Below are positions 55,716 through 64,000 of a stretch of DNA of 64,000 nt, one piece after another. A program made the translations under genes and the position numbers. Source of the stretch: Sphingomonas panacisoli (GTDB lineage: Bacteria; Pseudomonadota; Alphaproteobacteria; Sphingomonadales; Sphingomonadaceae); assembly GCF_007859635.1 (NCBI RefSeq), contig NZ_CP042306.1, positions 1,736,001-1,800,000 on the forward strand, written 5' to 3'. Position 1 is the first letter of the stretch, and every line of letters begins with the position of its first letter. The notes beneath the pieces are model-generated. The model was not told the DNA's origin. It saw only the letters and a list, made by a program, of their open reading frames with translations, and searched no databases.

Positions 55716-56639
55716 ATGACCGACGCGACCGGACCGACCTACGACATCGACAGCTTCTATCAGGGGCTGGTCGAGCATGGCCTGATCATCCCGTCGGAAA
55801 TACAGGGGGGCTACGGCCGGGGCGCGGTGTTCGAAGATATATTAGAGCGTTTCAACGATCTCGTTTCGCGCACCGCGAAGGACGACGGCGCCGAACCGAT
55901 GATGTTTCCGCCGATCGTCCCGCGCACGCTGATCGAGAAGGTCGGCTATATGGACAACTTTCCGCATCTGTGCGGTTCGATCAGCAGTTTCTTCGGTGGC
56001 GAAAAGGATGCGCGCGCGCTCAGCGAGTGCGTTCATGCGGGCGAGCGCTGGGAGGACAGGCTCGACCCGACCGAGGCCATGCTGACCCCGGCGGCCTGCT
56101 ACCCGGTATATCCGACATTTGCCGGTACGCTGCCTGCGGGCGGGCGCCTCGCGACGCTGACGGGCTGGGTCTATCGCCACGAGCCCTCGCCGGAGCCGAC
56201 CCGGTTGCAGGCGTTCCGCATGCGCGAGTTCATCCGCGTGGGGACGGTCGATCAGGTCGTGGCATGGCGCAACGCCTGGCTCGAGCGCGGCCTGTCGCTG
56301 CTGAAGTCCCTCCAGCTACCGGTCGCGAGCGACGTCGCGAATGACCCCTTCTTCGGCCGCGCCGGCAAAATGATGGCCGCCAGTCAGCGGGACCAGCGGC
56401 TGAAGTTCGAAATCCTGTGCCCGGTGATTTCCGCGGATAACCCGACCGCGATCTGCTCGTTCAACTGGCACCAGGATCATTTCAGCGCCACCTTCGACAT
56501 CAAGACGTCGGATGGCGAGGTGGCGAGCACCGCCTGCCTCGGCTTCGGTCTGGAACGCGTGACGCTCGCGCTGATCAAGACCCACGGCTTCGATCCGGCA
56601 ACATGGCCGGCCGAGGTCCGCGCGCTGCTGTGGCCGTGA
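55716..56639 (+). CDS. amino acid:[carrier protein] ligase (SerRS-like)
   Basis: Class-II aminoacyl-tRNA-synthetase-like enzyme without a tRNA-binding domain, 307 residues. Known relatives from Bradyrhizobium activate glycine or alanine and load it on the phosphopantetheine of a small carrier protein. Visible: motif-2-like YRHEPSPEPTRLQAFRMREF, motif 3 GFGLER, and zinc ligands Cys128 (TPAACYPV), Glu171 (MREFIRVG) and Cys274 (STACLGFG), with spacings close to the known C131/E176/C279 set. Amino-acid choice cannot be read here. Its stop overlaps the DUF1839 start (GTGA). Confidence 0.92.
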   Translation: MTDATGPTYDIDSFYQGLVEHGLIIPSEIQGGYGRGAVFEDILERFNDLVSRTAKDDGAEPMMFPPIVPRTLIEKVGYMDNFPHLCGSISSFFGGEKDARALSECVHAGERWEDRLDPTEAMLTPAACYPVYPTFAGTLPAGGRLATLTGWVYRHEPSPEPTRLQAFRMREFIRVGTVDQVVAWRNAWLERGLSLLKSLQLPVASDVANDPFFGRAGKMMAASQRDQRLKFEILCPVISADNPTAICSFNWHQDHFSATFDIKTSDGEVASTACLGFGLERVTLALIKTHGFDPATWPAEVRALLWP

Positions 56640-57628
56640 CACGCGTCGTCGCGCTGCACGGCCTCGACGCCGGCGCGCACGACGCGCATCGACTGCACGC
56701 GCCCGACCGCATCTGGCCCGAGACGAATTGCTACGCCGATCTGTGGATCGAGCTGTTGCACGCGCAAGGCATGGATCCGCACGCGATGCTGCCATGCGTC
56801 TTCGGGCTCGATTTCGAAGGCGATCAATGGACATTCTTCAAGCCGTCGCTGGCCGATCTGCGAACGCTTTACGGCATCGACGTTCAGGAACTGACGCTCT
56901 GGCGCCCGTTGTTGGACCATGCGCTCGAACATGTCGGCGCGGGCAAGCTGGTTAGCGTGGAGGTCGATTCGTGGTGGCTGCCGGACACGGCCGGCACCGA
57001 CTATCGCGAGGAGCATGGCAAGACGACGATCGTGATCAACGACGTCGATATCGCGGCGCGGCGCCTTCGCTATTTCCACAACGCCGGCTATTTCACGTTG
57101 GACGGCGAGGACTTTGCCAGGACGTTCTGGTTGGACGGTGAAGCGCCGATATTGCCGACATACGCCGAACTGATCCGCATCGATCGCGCGGTCGTTCGCG
57201 ACACCGCCACACTTCGCGCGCTGTCGCGTGGGCTCCTCGGCGAGCAACTGAATTGGCGCCCGGCGGACAACCCGGTCGAACGCTTCCGATCGCGATTCGA
57301 CGCCGACCTGCCCGCGTTGCAGGAGGCAGGATTGGCCCAGTATCACAAATGGGCTTTCGCCGGACTGCGCCAGCTCGGCGCCGCGTCAGCGCTCGCGGCG
57401 GAATTCCTGCGCTGGCAATGGGCAGACGAAGCTCCGGAGAACGCCATACAGGCTTTCGAACGTATCGCGACCCTGGCGAAGACGCTGACGCTGAAATCCG
57501 CCCGCGCCGTCAATTCCGGCCGGCCGCTCGACGCGACGGAGAGCTTCGACGAAATGGCCGAGGCGTGGCAGATCGCAATGGACGGGACCATCGCGGCACT
57601 TGCCAGGTCCGGCGCCGACGAAGCGTGA
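56636..57628 (+). CDS. DUF1839 family protein
   Basis: 330 residues. It carries the DUF1839 core: FGLDFEGDQWTFFKPSLADL, LVSVEVDSWWLPDTAGTDYR, KTTIVINDVDI and RLRYFHNAGYFTLDGEDF. A cysteine-protease- or transferase-like fold is conceivable (papain-like Cys-His order is seen at LPCVFGLD and further on) but unproven. The family habitually sits next to aminoacyl-carrier ligases, so it is a candidate for the transferase that removes the aminoacyl group. GTG start overlapping the ligase; its end overlaps the acyltransferase ATG. Confidence 0.88.
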   Translation: MTRVVALHGLDAGAHDAHRLHAPDRIWPETNCYADLWIELLHAQGMDPHAMLPCVFGLDFEGDQWTFFKPSLADLRTLYGIDVQELTLWRPLLDHALEHVGAGKLVSVEVDSWWLPDTAGTDYREEHGKTTIVINDVDIAARRLRYFHNAGYFTLDGEDFARTFWLDGEAPILPTYAELIRIDRAVVRDTATLRALSRGLLGEQLNWRPADNPVERFRSRFDADLPALQEAGLAQYHKWAFAGLRQLGAASALAAEFLRWQWADEAPENAIQAFERIATLAKTLTLKSARAVNSGRPLDATESFDEMAEAWQIAMDGTIAALARSGADEA

Positions 57629-58749
57629 TGCCGGTACTATCGGCGTCGGTGGCGAGCGATGGAGCGGCCTCGGCACCGCCGATATTGGCTGCCGATTCCG
57701 ATGACCGCGGGACCCTCCTGTCTGTTCAGATATTACGGTTCCTCGCGGCGTTCGGCGTGGCGGTCTATCACGCGCATCTGCATCTAGCCGCCGTGCAGCC
57801 GGGCTATCGATCGGGCATTGAGGATCGCATCTTCCAGGTGGGCGCCAGCGGCGTCCATGTCTTCTTCGTCATCAGCGGCTTCGTCATGGTCTTCACGTCG
57901 TTCAGAGGCGGCCGGTCGCTGAGCCCGCGACAGTTCCTGGAACGACGCTTTTTTCGCATCTATCCGATATATTGGCTGTTCGCGGCGGTGTATGTCGTGA
58001 CGCACTGGGCCCTCGGCTCCCCCTATGCACTGTCGTCGTCAGACTATGTCGGTGCGATCCTGCTCCTGCCGACATTCGCCGCCATGATCATCGGCTCCGG
58101 CTGGACGCTCACGTACGAAGTCTATTTCTATCTGGCCTTCGGCGTTGCTTTAGCGCTCGGGCGCCGGACCGGGCTCGCACTCCTTACCGCATTCTTCGCG
58201 AGTAGCGCGGTGGCGGGTGCCGTGTTCCATCTCCAGGGTCCGGTCCTATCCATCTTGACCAATGCGCTACTGCTCGAATTCCTGGCCGGATGCGCACTTG
58301 GCCTGATCTACCGACGCGTCGCGGTACCCATACTCTTGGGGTATATCATGCTGATCGTCGGCGGAGGTGGGCTCGTGGCGAGCGAAATGTTCGCTCCAGA
58401 GTGGTTCCCTCTGACGCTAGCCCTCGCCCCGTTTTCAGCACTTCTCGTCGCGGGCGCGCTTACCCTTGAACGACAGATCAGCGCACCCGTGACGCACCTG
58501 CTCGCACGGCTCGGCGACAGTTCTTATACTTTGTATTTGCTGCATATTCTGGTGATCGACCTGCTACTCGAGATCTCGCCGGTTGCAGCGTTCGGCCGGC
58601 ATTCGAACGCCTCAGCCTTGTTGGCGGTTCCCTTCGCGGTTGCAGCAACGGCCCTAGCGGTGGTCGGGCATCGCGTAGTAGAGCTGCCCCTGCTCCGATG
58701 GTTTCGACGGGCCGTACTGAAGACAGCGCCGATCACCACACTTAACTAA
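57628..58749 (+). CDS. acyltransferase family 3 membrane protein
   Basis: 373 residues with about ten membrane helices, OafA/YrhL/ExoZ type. It has the catalytic histidine in AFGVAVYHAHLH, then GASGVHVFFVISGFVM (family signature) and FLERRFFRIYPIYWLFA. It acylates an envelope or secreted glycan in homologues. TGATG overlap with DUF1839 places it in the same operon. An internal frame shadow extends upstream to 57253 but the ATG at 57628 matches the family. Confidence 0.9.
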   Translation: MPVLSASVASDGAASAPPILAADSDDRGTLLSVQILRFLAAFGVAVYHAHLHLAAVQPGYRSGIEDRIFQVGASGVHVFFVISGFVMVFTSFRGGRSLSPRQFLERRFFRIYPIYWLFAAVYVVTHWALGSPYALSSSDYVGAILLLPTFAAMIIGSGWTLTYEVYFYLAFGVALALGRRTGLALLTAFFASSAVAGAVFHLQGPVLSILTNALLLEFLAGCALGLIYRRVAVPILLGYIMLIVGGGGLVASEMFAPEWFPLTLALAPFSALLVAGALTLERQISAPVTHLLARLGDSSYTLYLLHILVIDLLLEISPVAAFGRHSNASALLAVPFAVAATALAVVGHRVVELPLLRWFRRAVLKTAPITTLN

Positions 58750-58780
58750 ATGTTAACCATTTCCTTCAACACTTTTTAAC

Positions 58781-59986
58781 ATGCTGGGACGCGCTATTCG
58801 ATCAGGCCGCCATGCCTGCCTCCTCGTCGCCTTCGCCTTGTCGGCATGTGGCGGCTTTGGCGCATCGACCGACGTAACCGCGGCGGCGATCGATCCGGCT
58901 CCCAGTCCGACGTCCGATCCGGGAACGGCTCCAACCCCGGCGCCGACGACCGCGGGTATCGCGTCGCCGTCGTTGCAAGGACTGGCAAAGGTATCGTCCG
59001 GCCTAAGCCTTCAGGATTACCTGCAGCCGTCATGGGGCACCGGCGACGTGCCGGGATCGATGGCACCCGACGATGTGGGAGCATTCCGCTTTTTGTGCGC
59101 GCCGTCGCACAACGCCTATGACGATCCGATCGTGTATCCGGGGCAACCGGGCAAATCGCACCTCCATACGTTCTTCGGCAACACCAAGACCGATGCCGGT
59201 TCTACCTATGAATCGCTGCGGACGACCGGCGACAGCAGTTGCAACGACATGCTCAACCGTTCGGCCTATTGGGTCCCGGCGATGATGAACGGCGCGGGCA
59301 AGGTCGTGATGCCCGATGGCCTGGCGGTCTATTACAAGCGCTATCCGGTGACCGACGCGCGCTGCACGACGTTCGCGACGGCTTGCCTGCCGCTGCCACG
59401 TGGCCTGCGCTATGTCTTCGGGTACAACATGCTCGACCCGTCGAGCACGCCGACCGACACTACCAAGCGTTGGTGGAATTGCGACGGGCCCGGCGCCACG
59501 ACCGGTCACTTCGCGACGATCGCGGAGGCGTTGCGCGGCTGCCCGACCGGCGATCGCATCGGTGCCGTTCTGGTGGCGCCCGATTGCTGGAACGGTACGC
59601 AACTCGACAGCCCGGACCATCGCAGCCACATGGCGTACCGCGTACAGGACGGCCAGGGACACGCCGTCTGCCCGAAAACGCACCCCTATATCATTCCCGA
59701 ATTCCAGCTCGGCGTTTGGTATTCTACCGACGCGACCACGAAGAACTGGTACCTCGCCTCGGATCGCATGGCCGGCATGGCCGATATGGAACCGGGTTCG
59801 ACCATCCATGCCGATTGGTTCGGCGCGTGGGACGACAGTGTGATCGATCTCTGGACCGCGAATTGCATCAACAAGATGCTGAGCTGTTCGGGCGGTGACC
59901 TCGGCAACGGTCAGCAGCTGAAATTATTGACGGGCTATAGCCCGACGACGACGACAACGCTCGCCGACATCCCGGCAAGACCATAG
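58781..59986 (+). CDS. DUF1996 lipoprotein
   Basis: 401 residues. Signal and lipobox LLVAFALSACGG point to a membrane-anchored lipoprotein, then a Pro/Thr/Ala linker. The DUF1996 domain has FRFLCAPSHNAYDDPIVYPG, SHLHTFFGNT, YWVPAMMNG, SHMAYR and PEFQLGVWY-type blocks, with several paired cysteines. The fold occurs in fungal and bacterial secreted proteins of unclear function. 31 bp after the acyltransferase gene, possibly the same transcript. Confidence 0.87.
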   Translation: MLGRAIRSGRHACLLVAFALSACGGFGASTDVTAAAIDPAPSPTSDPGTAPTPAPTTAGIASPSLQGLAKVSSGLSLQDYLQPSWGTGDVPGSMAPDDVGAFRFLCAPSHNAYDDPIVYPGQPGKSHLHTFFGNTKTDAGSTYESLRTTGDSSCNDMLNRSAYWVPAMMNGAGKVVMPDGLAVYYKRYPVTDARCTTFATACLPLPRGLRYVFGYNMLDPSSTPTDTTKRWWNCDGPGATTGHFATIAEALRGCPTGDRIGAVLVAPDCWNGTQLDSPDHRSHMAYRVQDGQGHAVCPKTHPYIIPEFQLGVWYSTDATTKNWYLASDRMAGMADMEPGSTIHADWFGAWDDSVIDLWTANCINKMLSCSGGDLGNGQQLKLLTGYSPTTTTTLADIPARP

Positions 59987-60123
59987 CGGCCTGGTATTCC
60001 GGGATTGCAGGCGCCCAGACCGTCCTGCCCAAACGAGCACGATCACAATCGATTAGCCTTGATTGCCCCTATCGCTCACGGCGAAATCGGTTAGCTTCCC
60101 TGTGCGACAAGAGGGAGGCAGCG

Positions 60124-61617
60124 ATGCGCGTTGGTACGATCCTGGTGCTTTTGATGACGCCGGCGGCCGCCGCCGCCCAGACCGCGCCGCAGCCGTCGGC
60201 ACAGGGCGACGTGTCTGTCACGATTTACAACAACAACCAGGCGCTGGTGCAGGACACGCGCAACCTGGCGCTGATCAAGGGACCGAACCGCATCGAGTTT
60301 CCCGACGTCGCCAACAACATCCGTCCGGAAACCGTCCGGCTGTCGCTCGCCGATTCGACGATCATCGAACAGAATTTCGACTTCGATCTGCTCAGTCCGG
60401 CGGCGCTGCTGCAGAAGGCGGTGGGCCAGACTATCACGATCATCCGCACCAACCCCGCGACCGGCGTGGAGACGCGCGAACGTGCCAAGGTGCTCGCCAA
60501 CAATGGCGGCGTGGTGCTCCAGATCGGCACCAATATCGAAGTGTTGCGCGACGACGGCCTGCCGGTCCGCGTGGTGTACGATTCGATCCCGCCCAACCTG
60601 CGCGCGCGCCCTACCCTCTCGGTATCGGTCGATAGCGGCGCGGCCGGCAAGCGCGCGGGTACGCTCAGCTATCTGACCACCGGTCTCGGCTGGAATGCCG
60701 ACTATGTCGCGCTGTTCGACGAGACGAAGGGCGTGATCGATGTCCAGGGTTGGGTGACGCTGCGCAACACGAACAACGTTGCCTTCGACAATGCCGAGAC
60801 CGTCCTGGTGGCAGGTGCGCCCGGCGAAGGGCGCAACGGCAGCGCTGGGCTCGCGCCCGGCTCGCTCGCCGGCACCGAAACCTCCAAACGCCAGCGGCTC
60901 GGCGACTTCTACCTCTACCCGATCGATCGCCGGCTGACGATCGCCCCCAACCAGCAGAAGCAGGTCAGCTTCCTGTCGGTGGGTAATGTGCCGGCGAAGA
61001 AGATCTACCGGTACCGGAACGACTGGCTGCAGGAATCAAAAGATTCGATCAGCGCGACGTCGGTCCTGAGCTTTTCGAGCTCGAAGGCGGGCGGTCTCGG
61101 GGACGCGCTGCCGGCGGGCGCGGTTCGCGTCTATATCCGCGACTCCAAGGGCCAGCCGCAATTCATCGGCGAGAACCAGATCGACCATACACCGATGGGG
61201 TCGATGCTCGACATTCCAACCGGCAGCGCCTTCGACATCAAGGTCAAACCCGAGCTCGTGAAGCGCGAACCGATCAGCGGCGAGCTGTGGCGGCGTAGCA
61301 TCGAGTATCGCGTCTCGTTCACCAGCGACAAGCCGGGGGAGGTCGCCGTCTCGAAATCGGTTACCTACGAAAGCCGGACGTTCTGGCGGACCAGCATGAA
61401 GTACACGCTGACGAACGCGCGTCCCAACCCGGTGACCGTCGAGCTGATCCAGGGCGGGCTCGCACAGGATTGGTGGTGGTGGGGCGATTGGGACGTCCGC
61501 GTGCCGAACGAAAGCATCAAGGGCGAACAACGCTCGCGCGACGAACGCGTTTGGAAAGTGGACGTGCCGGCGAACGGCACCGTCGTTGTGACCGCCGACT
61601 TCGACACGCGCTGGTAA
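60124..61617 (+). CDS. DUF4139 domain-containing secreted protein
   Basis: 497 residues with a signal peptide (MRVGTILVLLMTPAAAAAQ). The DUF4139 body includes SVTIYNNNQALVQDTR, NFDFDLLSPAALLQKAVG, SYLTTGLGWNADYVALFD, NNVAFDNAETVLVAG and YLYPIDRRLTIAPNQQKQV. Extracellular beta-rich protein of unknown function. First of two tandem paralogues; next gene starts 9 bp downstream. Confidence 0.9.
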   Translation: MRVGTILVLLMTPAAAAAQTAPQPSAQGDVSVTIYNNNQALVQDTRNLALIKGPNRIEFPDVANNIRPETVRLSLADSTIIEQNFDFDLLSPAALLQKAVGQTITIIRTNPATGVETRERAKVLANNGGVVLQIGTNIEVLRDDGLPVRVVYDSIPPNLRARPTLSVSVDSGAAGKRAGTLSYLTTGLGWNADYVALFDETKGVIDVQGWVTLRNTNNVAFDNAETVLVAGAPGEGRNGSAGLAPGSLAGTETSKRQRLGDFYLYPIDRRLTIAPNQQKQVSFLSVGNVPAKKIYRYRNDWLQESKDSISATSVLSFSSSKAGGLGDALPAGAVRVYIRDSKGQPQFIGENQIDHTPMGSMLDIPTGSAFDIKVKPELVKREPISGELWRRSIEYRVSFTSDKPGEVAVSKSVTYESRTFWRTSMKYTLTNARPNPVTVELIQGGLAQDWWWWGDWDVRVPNESIKGEQRSRDERVWKVDVPANGTVVVTADFDTRW

Positions 61618-61626
61618 CCAAGTCGC

Positions 61627-63189
61627 GTGCGCAAGCTCGTCGTCTGGTTCCTCGCGACGCTATTCGCGGCTGCGCCCCCGGCGGCGGCGCAGACGATCGT
61701 CACGTCGGCCGGGCCCGACCACGTCTCGGTGACGCTCTATCGCGCACCGAACCGCGGACCCGAGGACGCGGTCGATCGCGACGATCCTGAAGGTTATGCT
61801 TTGGTCACGGAAACGCGCGCCGTCACCATCCCTGCCGGCGACGCGGTCATCCGGTTCGAGGGCGTCGCGGGCAACATCCTGCCGGAGAGCGCGCTGATCG
61901 CCGGCCTGCCCAACGGGGTCGAGGAGAAGAACCTTGATGCCAACCTGCTCAGTCCGCGCTCGCTGTTCGACCGCGCGCTGGGCCGGCGCGTCATGGTGCG
62001 GCGGACCGATCCGGGCACCGGCAAGGTCCAGTATCTGCAGGCGACGTTACGATCGTCGTCCGAAGGCGCCGCCGTGCTGCAGTTTTCGGGCGATTATGGC
62101 GACCTCAGATGCTCTGGCATGCCCGAAACGCTGATCTATGCCGGCATCCCGCCGGGACTGTCGGCACGGCCTACCCTATCGGTCCGCACGCATAGCGCGA
62201 GCGAGCAAAAGCTGACGCTCACCTTGTCCTATCTCGCCGGCGGCTTCGACTGGCAGGCGGACTATGTCGTGACCATGCGCCCTGATGGCCGGAGCGCCGA
62301 CCTTTTCGCCTGGATCACGTTGGCGTCCAGCGACGTCACGAACTTTCCCGACGCCGATCTGCAGGTCGTCGCCGGCAAACCCAACCGCAACGAAGATCAG
62401 CCGAGCTTCGGGCCCGACGCAGGGGACCTCAGCCTCAAATGCTGGCCGATGCCGGACTATGACTATCGCTCGCCCGAACCGCCGCCACCGCCGGCGCTGC
62501 CATCCGCGATGATCGAGTCGGAAAGCATGGACATCGTCATAACCGGCAGCCTGATCCAGCGCCGCGGCGCAATGTCGTCGCCCATCGCGATAACAGCGAG
62601 CGCCGAGCAACTCGGCGACCTCAAGCTCTACCGCTTCCCGCGACGCGTCACGGTCGCATCGAACGGACAGAAGCAGGTGGGCATGCTGAACAAGCCCAAG
62701 ATTAAACTGCTTCCGATCTATCGCAGCACCATCCGCGGCGACGGTGATTATGCACAAACCGAATTCCTGCTCCGGAGTAAAAACGTCACCGCGAATGGGT
62801 TGGGCGTGCCGCTGCCCGCGGGCAAGGCCGCGATCTTCGCCAACGCCCAGGGACGTACCTTGATGGTCGGCGAAGCATCGATCGACGACAAGACGATCGG
62901 GGAGGATATCGAATTCTCGATGGGCGAGCCCGGCGCGGTCGATGCAGACATCGATACCGTTCGTGAAAAGGACAAAACGATCCGCTACGACCTGACCGTC
63001 ACCAACGCCAATGCGTGGCCGATCGATTACGAAGCGAGCTTCGACATTTCCGCCGATTACAAGTTGCGCTCACCCAGCGCTAAGCTTGGTCGCAAGGATA
63101 GCCGCCCATTATGGACCACCCGCATTCCCGCGAACGGCAAGGTGAAGCTGAGCTATACGATCGTCGAACAAGACGAGGAAGATAACTGA
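61627..63189 (+). CDS. DUF4139 paralogue, secreted
   Basis: 520 residues, GTG start at 61627 with a signal peptide (VRKLVVWFLATLFAAAPPAAA). The DUF4139 blocks match the upstream gene (NLDANLLSPRSLFDRALG, SYLAGGFDWQADYVVTM, LKLYRFPRRVTVASNGQKQV). Between the two halves lies a Pro-rich spacer and SMDIVITGSLIQRRGAM (about residues 300-316), which resembles the start of a TonB-receptor plug. Probably a tandem duplication. Function unknown. Confidence 0.87.
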   Translation: MRKLVVWFLATLFAAAPPAAAQTIVTSAGPDHVSVTLYRAPNRGPEDAVDRDDPEGYALVTETRAVTIPAGDAVIRFEGVAGNILPESALIAGLPNGVEEKNLDANLLSPRSLFDRALGRRVMVRRTDPGTGKVQYLQATLRSSSEGAAVLQFSGDYGDLRCSGMPETLIYAGIPPGLSARPTLSVRTHSASEQKLTLTLSYLAGGFDWQADYVVTMRPDGRSADLFAWITLASSDVTNFPDADLQVVAGKPNRNEDQPSFGPDAGDLSLKCWPMPDYDYRSPEPPPPPALPSAMIESESMDIVITGSLIQRRGAMSSPIAITASAEQLGDLKLYRFPRRVTVASNGQKQVGMLNKPKIKLLPIYRSTIRGDGDYAQTEFLLRSKNVTANGLGVPLPAGKAAIFANAQGRTLMVGEASIDDKTIGEDIEFSMGEPGAVDADIDTVREKDKTIRYDLTVTNANAWPIDYEASFDISADYKLRSPSAKLGRKDSRPLWTTRIPANGKVKLSYTIVEQDEEDN

Positions 63190-63322
63190 CCGCTCGCCTA
63201 TCCCGCCTTTCGCGCGCTAAAGAAACGCTGGGCTGCACGCCCGACACCTGTCCCTATGTAGGCCCCGAAAACCGCGTGTAATTTCCGCGAGGGCGGCTAG
63301 GTTCGCGCTCGCAAAGGGCAAG

Positions 63323-64000
63323 ATGATGGCGACCAGGGCCGTGGCTCAGACTTTCGATACGGCCGTCCACGCGCCGCTCACGCATCTGCAGCGGCTCGAG
63401 GCGGAGAGTATCCAGATCCTGCGCGAGGTCGTGGCCGAGGCGGAGCGTCCGGTGATGCTCTATTCGGTGGGCAAGGACAGCGCGGTGATGCTGCATCTGG
63501 CGAAGAAGGCGTTCTACCCGGCGCCCCCGCCCTTCCCGTTGCTCCACGTCGATACGACCTGGAAATTCCGCGCGATGTATGCGCTCCGCGACAAGGCGGC
63601 GCGCGATGCCGGGATGGAATTGCTCGTCCATCAGAACCCGGAAGCCGCCGCGCGCGGGATCAATCCGTTCGATCATGGCGGGCTGCATACCGACATGTGG
63701 AAGACCGAAGGTTTGAAGCAGGCGCTCGACCAATACGGGTTCGACGCGGCGTTTGGCGGGGCGCGGCGCGACGAGGAGAAGAGCCGCGCCAAGGAGCGCG
63801 TGTTCAGCTTCCGCTCGGCCAGCCATCGCTGGGACCCGAAGGCGCAACGGCCCGAACTGTGGAACCTCTACAACGCGAAGAAGGCCAAAGGCGAAAGCAT
63901 CCGCGTCTTCCCGCTGTCGAATTGGACCGAGCTCGACATCTGGCAATATATCGATCTTGAAGGGATTGAGATCGTCCCGCTCTATTTCGCCGCGCCGCGC
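63323..64000 (+). CDS. cysD: sulfate adenylyltransferase subunit 2, partial
   Basis: Small subunit of ATP sulfurylase in assimilatory sulfate reduction. 226 codons lie in the window; the right edge cuts the gene (family about 300 residues). The pyrophosphatase loop is in [20 protein letters not shown], followed by [40 protein letters not shown] and [13 protein letters not shown]. The start could also be the ATG at 63326. Confidence 0.96.
   Translation, partial: MMATRAVAQTFDTAVHAPLTHLQRLEAESIQILREVVAEAERPVMLYSVGKDSAVMLHLAKKAFYPAPPPFPLLHVDTTWKFRAMYALRDKAARDAGMELLVHQNPEAAARGINPFDHGGLHTDMWKTEGLKQALDQYGFDAAFGGARRDEEKSRAKERVFSFRSASHRWDPKAQRPELWNLYNAKKAKGESIRVFPLSNWTELDIWQYIDLEGIEIVPLYFAAPR

Overview
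The window is a stretch of chromosome from a GC-rich alphaproteobacterium, very probably Sphingomonas or a close sphingomonad. This rests on protein character and gene order: a zwf-pgl-edd-glk-eda Entner-Doudoroff operon, mreBCD-mrdA-rodA, a PEP-CTERM protein ending in a PEPATWAMLIMGFG-type tail, a large TonB-dependent receptor, a GTTC-N7-GTTC SOS box and many GTGA/ATGA gene overlaps. No plasmid, phage, insertion-sequence or CRISPR signal was seen. Most of the window is core genome.

Layout. 1-7.6 kb: ispE (cut by the left edge), ETF-ubiquinone oxidoreductase, a uracil-DNA-glycosylase-like protein, a lytic transglycosylase, moaB, a VOC protein and an SOS-box-preceded radical SAM protein. 7.2-10.6 kb: a pyrimidine-degradation rut operon in the order B-C-D-A with a small extra gene at its end. 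10.7-18.6 kb: a tiny acidic protein, an acyl-CoA synthetase, dnaE, glutathione peroxidase and a Lol lipoprotein exporter. 18.6-26 kb: a structured intergenic region, a TonB receptor, an Hsp20 gene with a heat-shock promoter and a ROSE-like RNA thermometer, a PEP-CTERM protein, pyrG and secG. 26-33.5 kb: marR, an SH3 protein, argC and the Entner-Doudoroff operon. 33.5-39.3 kb: mltG and fatty-acid synthesis genes (fabF, acpP, fabG, fabD), interrupted by two small genes on the other strand. 39.3-49.6 kb: a PAP2 phosphatase, rpsF-rpsR-rplI, mutL, the rod-shape operon and tRNA-Lys.

The most unusual locus is 49.66-58.75 kb. Two divergent operons hold a stand-alone carrier protein, a seryl-tRNA-synthetase-like amino acid:[carrier protein] ligase, an acyl-CoA-dehydrogenase homologue, a DUF1839 protein, an acyltransferase-3 membrane protein, a family-2 glycoside hydrolase and a protein made of two alpha/beta-hydrolase domains. 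The likely logic is loading of an amino acid onto the carrier protein, oxidation or processing on the carrier, and transfer to or trimming from a glycan or envelope polymer. The product is unknown. A DUF1996 lipoprotein, two tandem DUF4139 proteins and cysD (cut by the right edge) close the window.

Scattered intergenic palindromic repeats (paired arms with ccggcgaaggccgg-like or gcgaaagc-like cores) occur at least six times. One copy lies in frame inside the mutL coding sequence.
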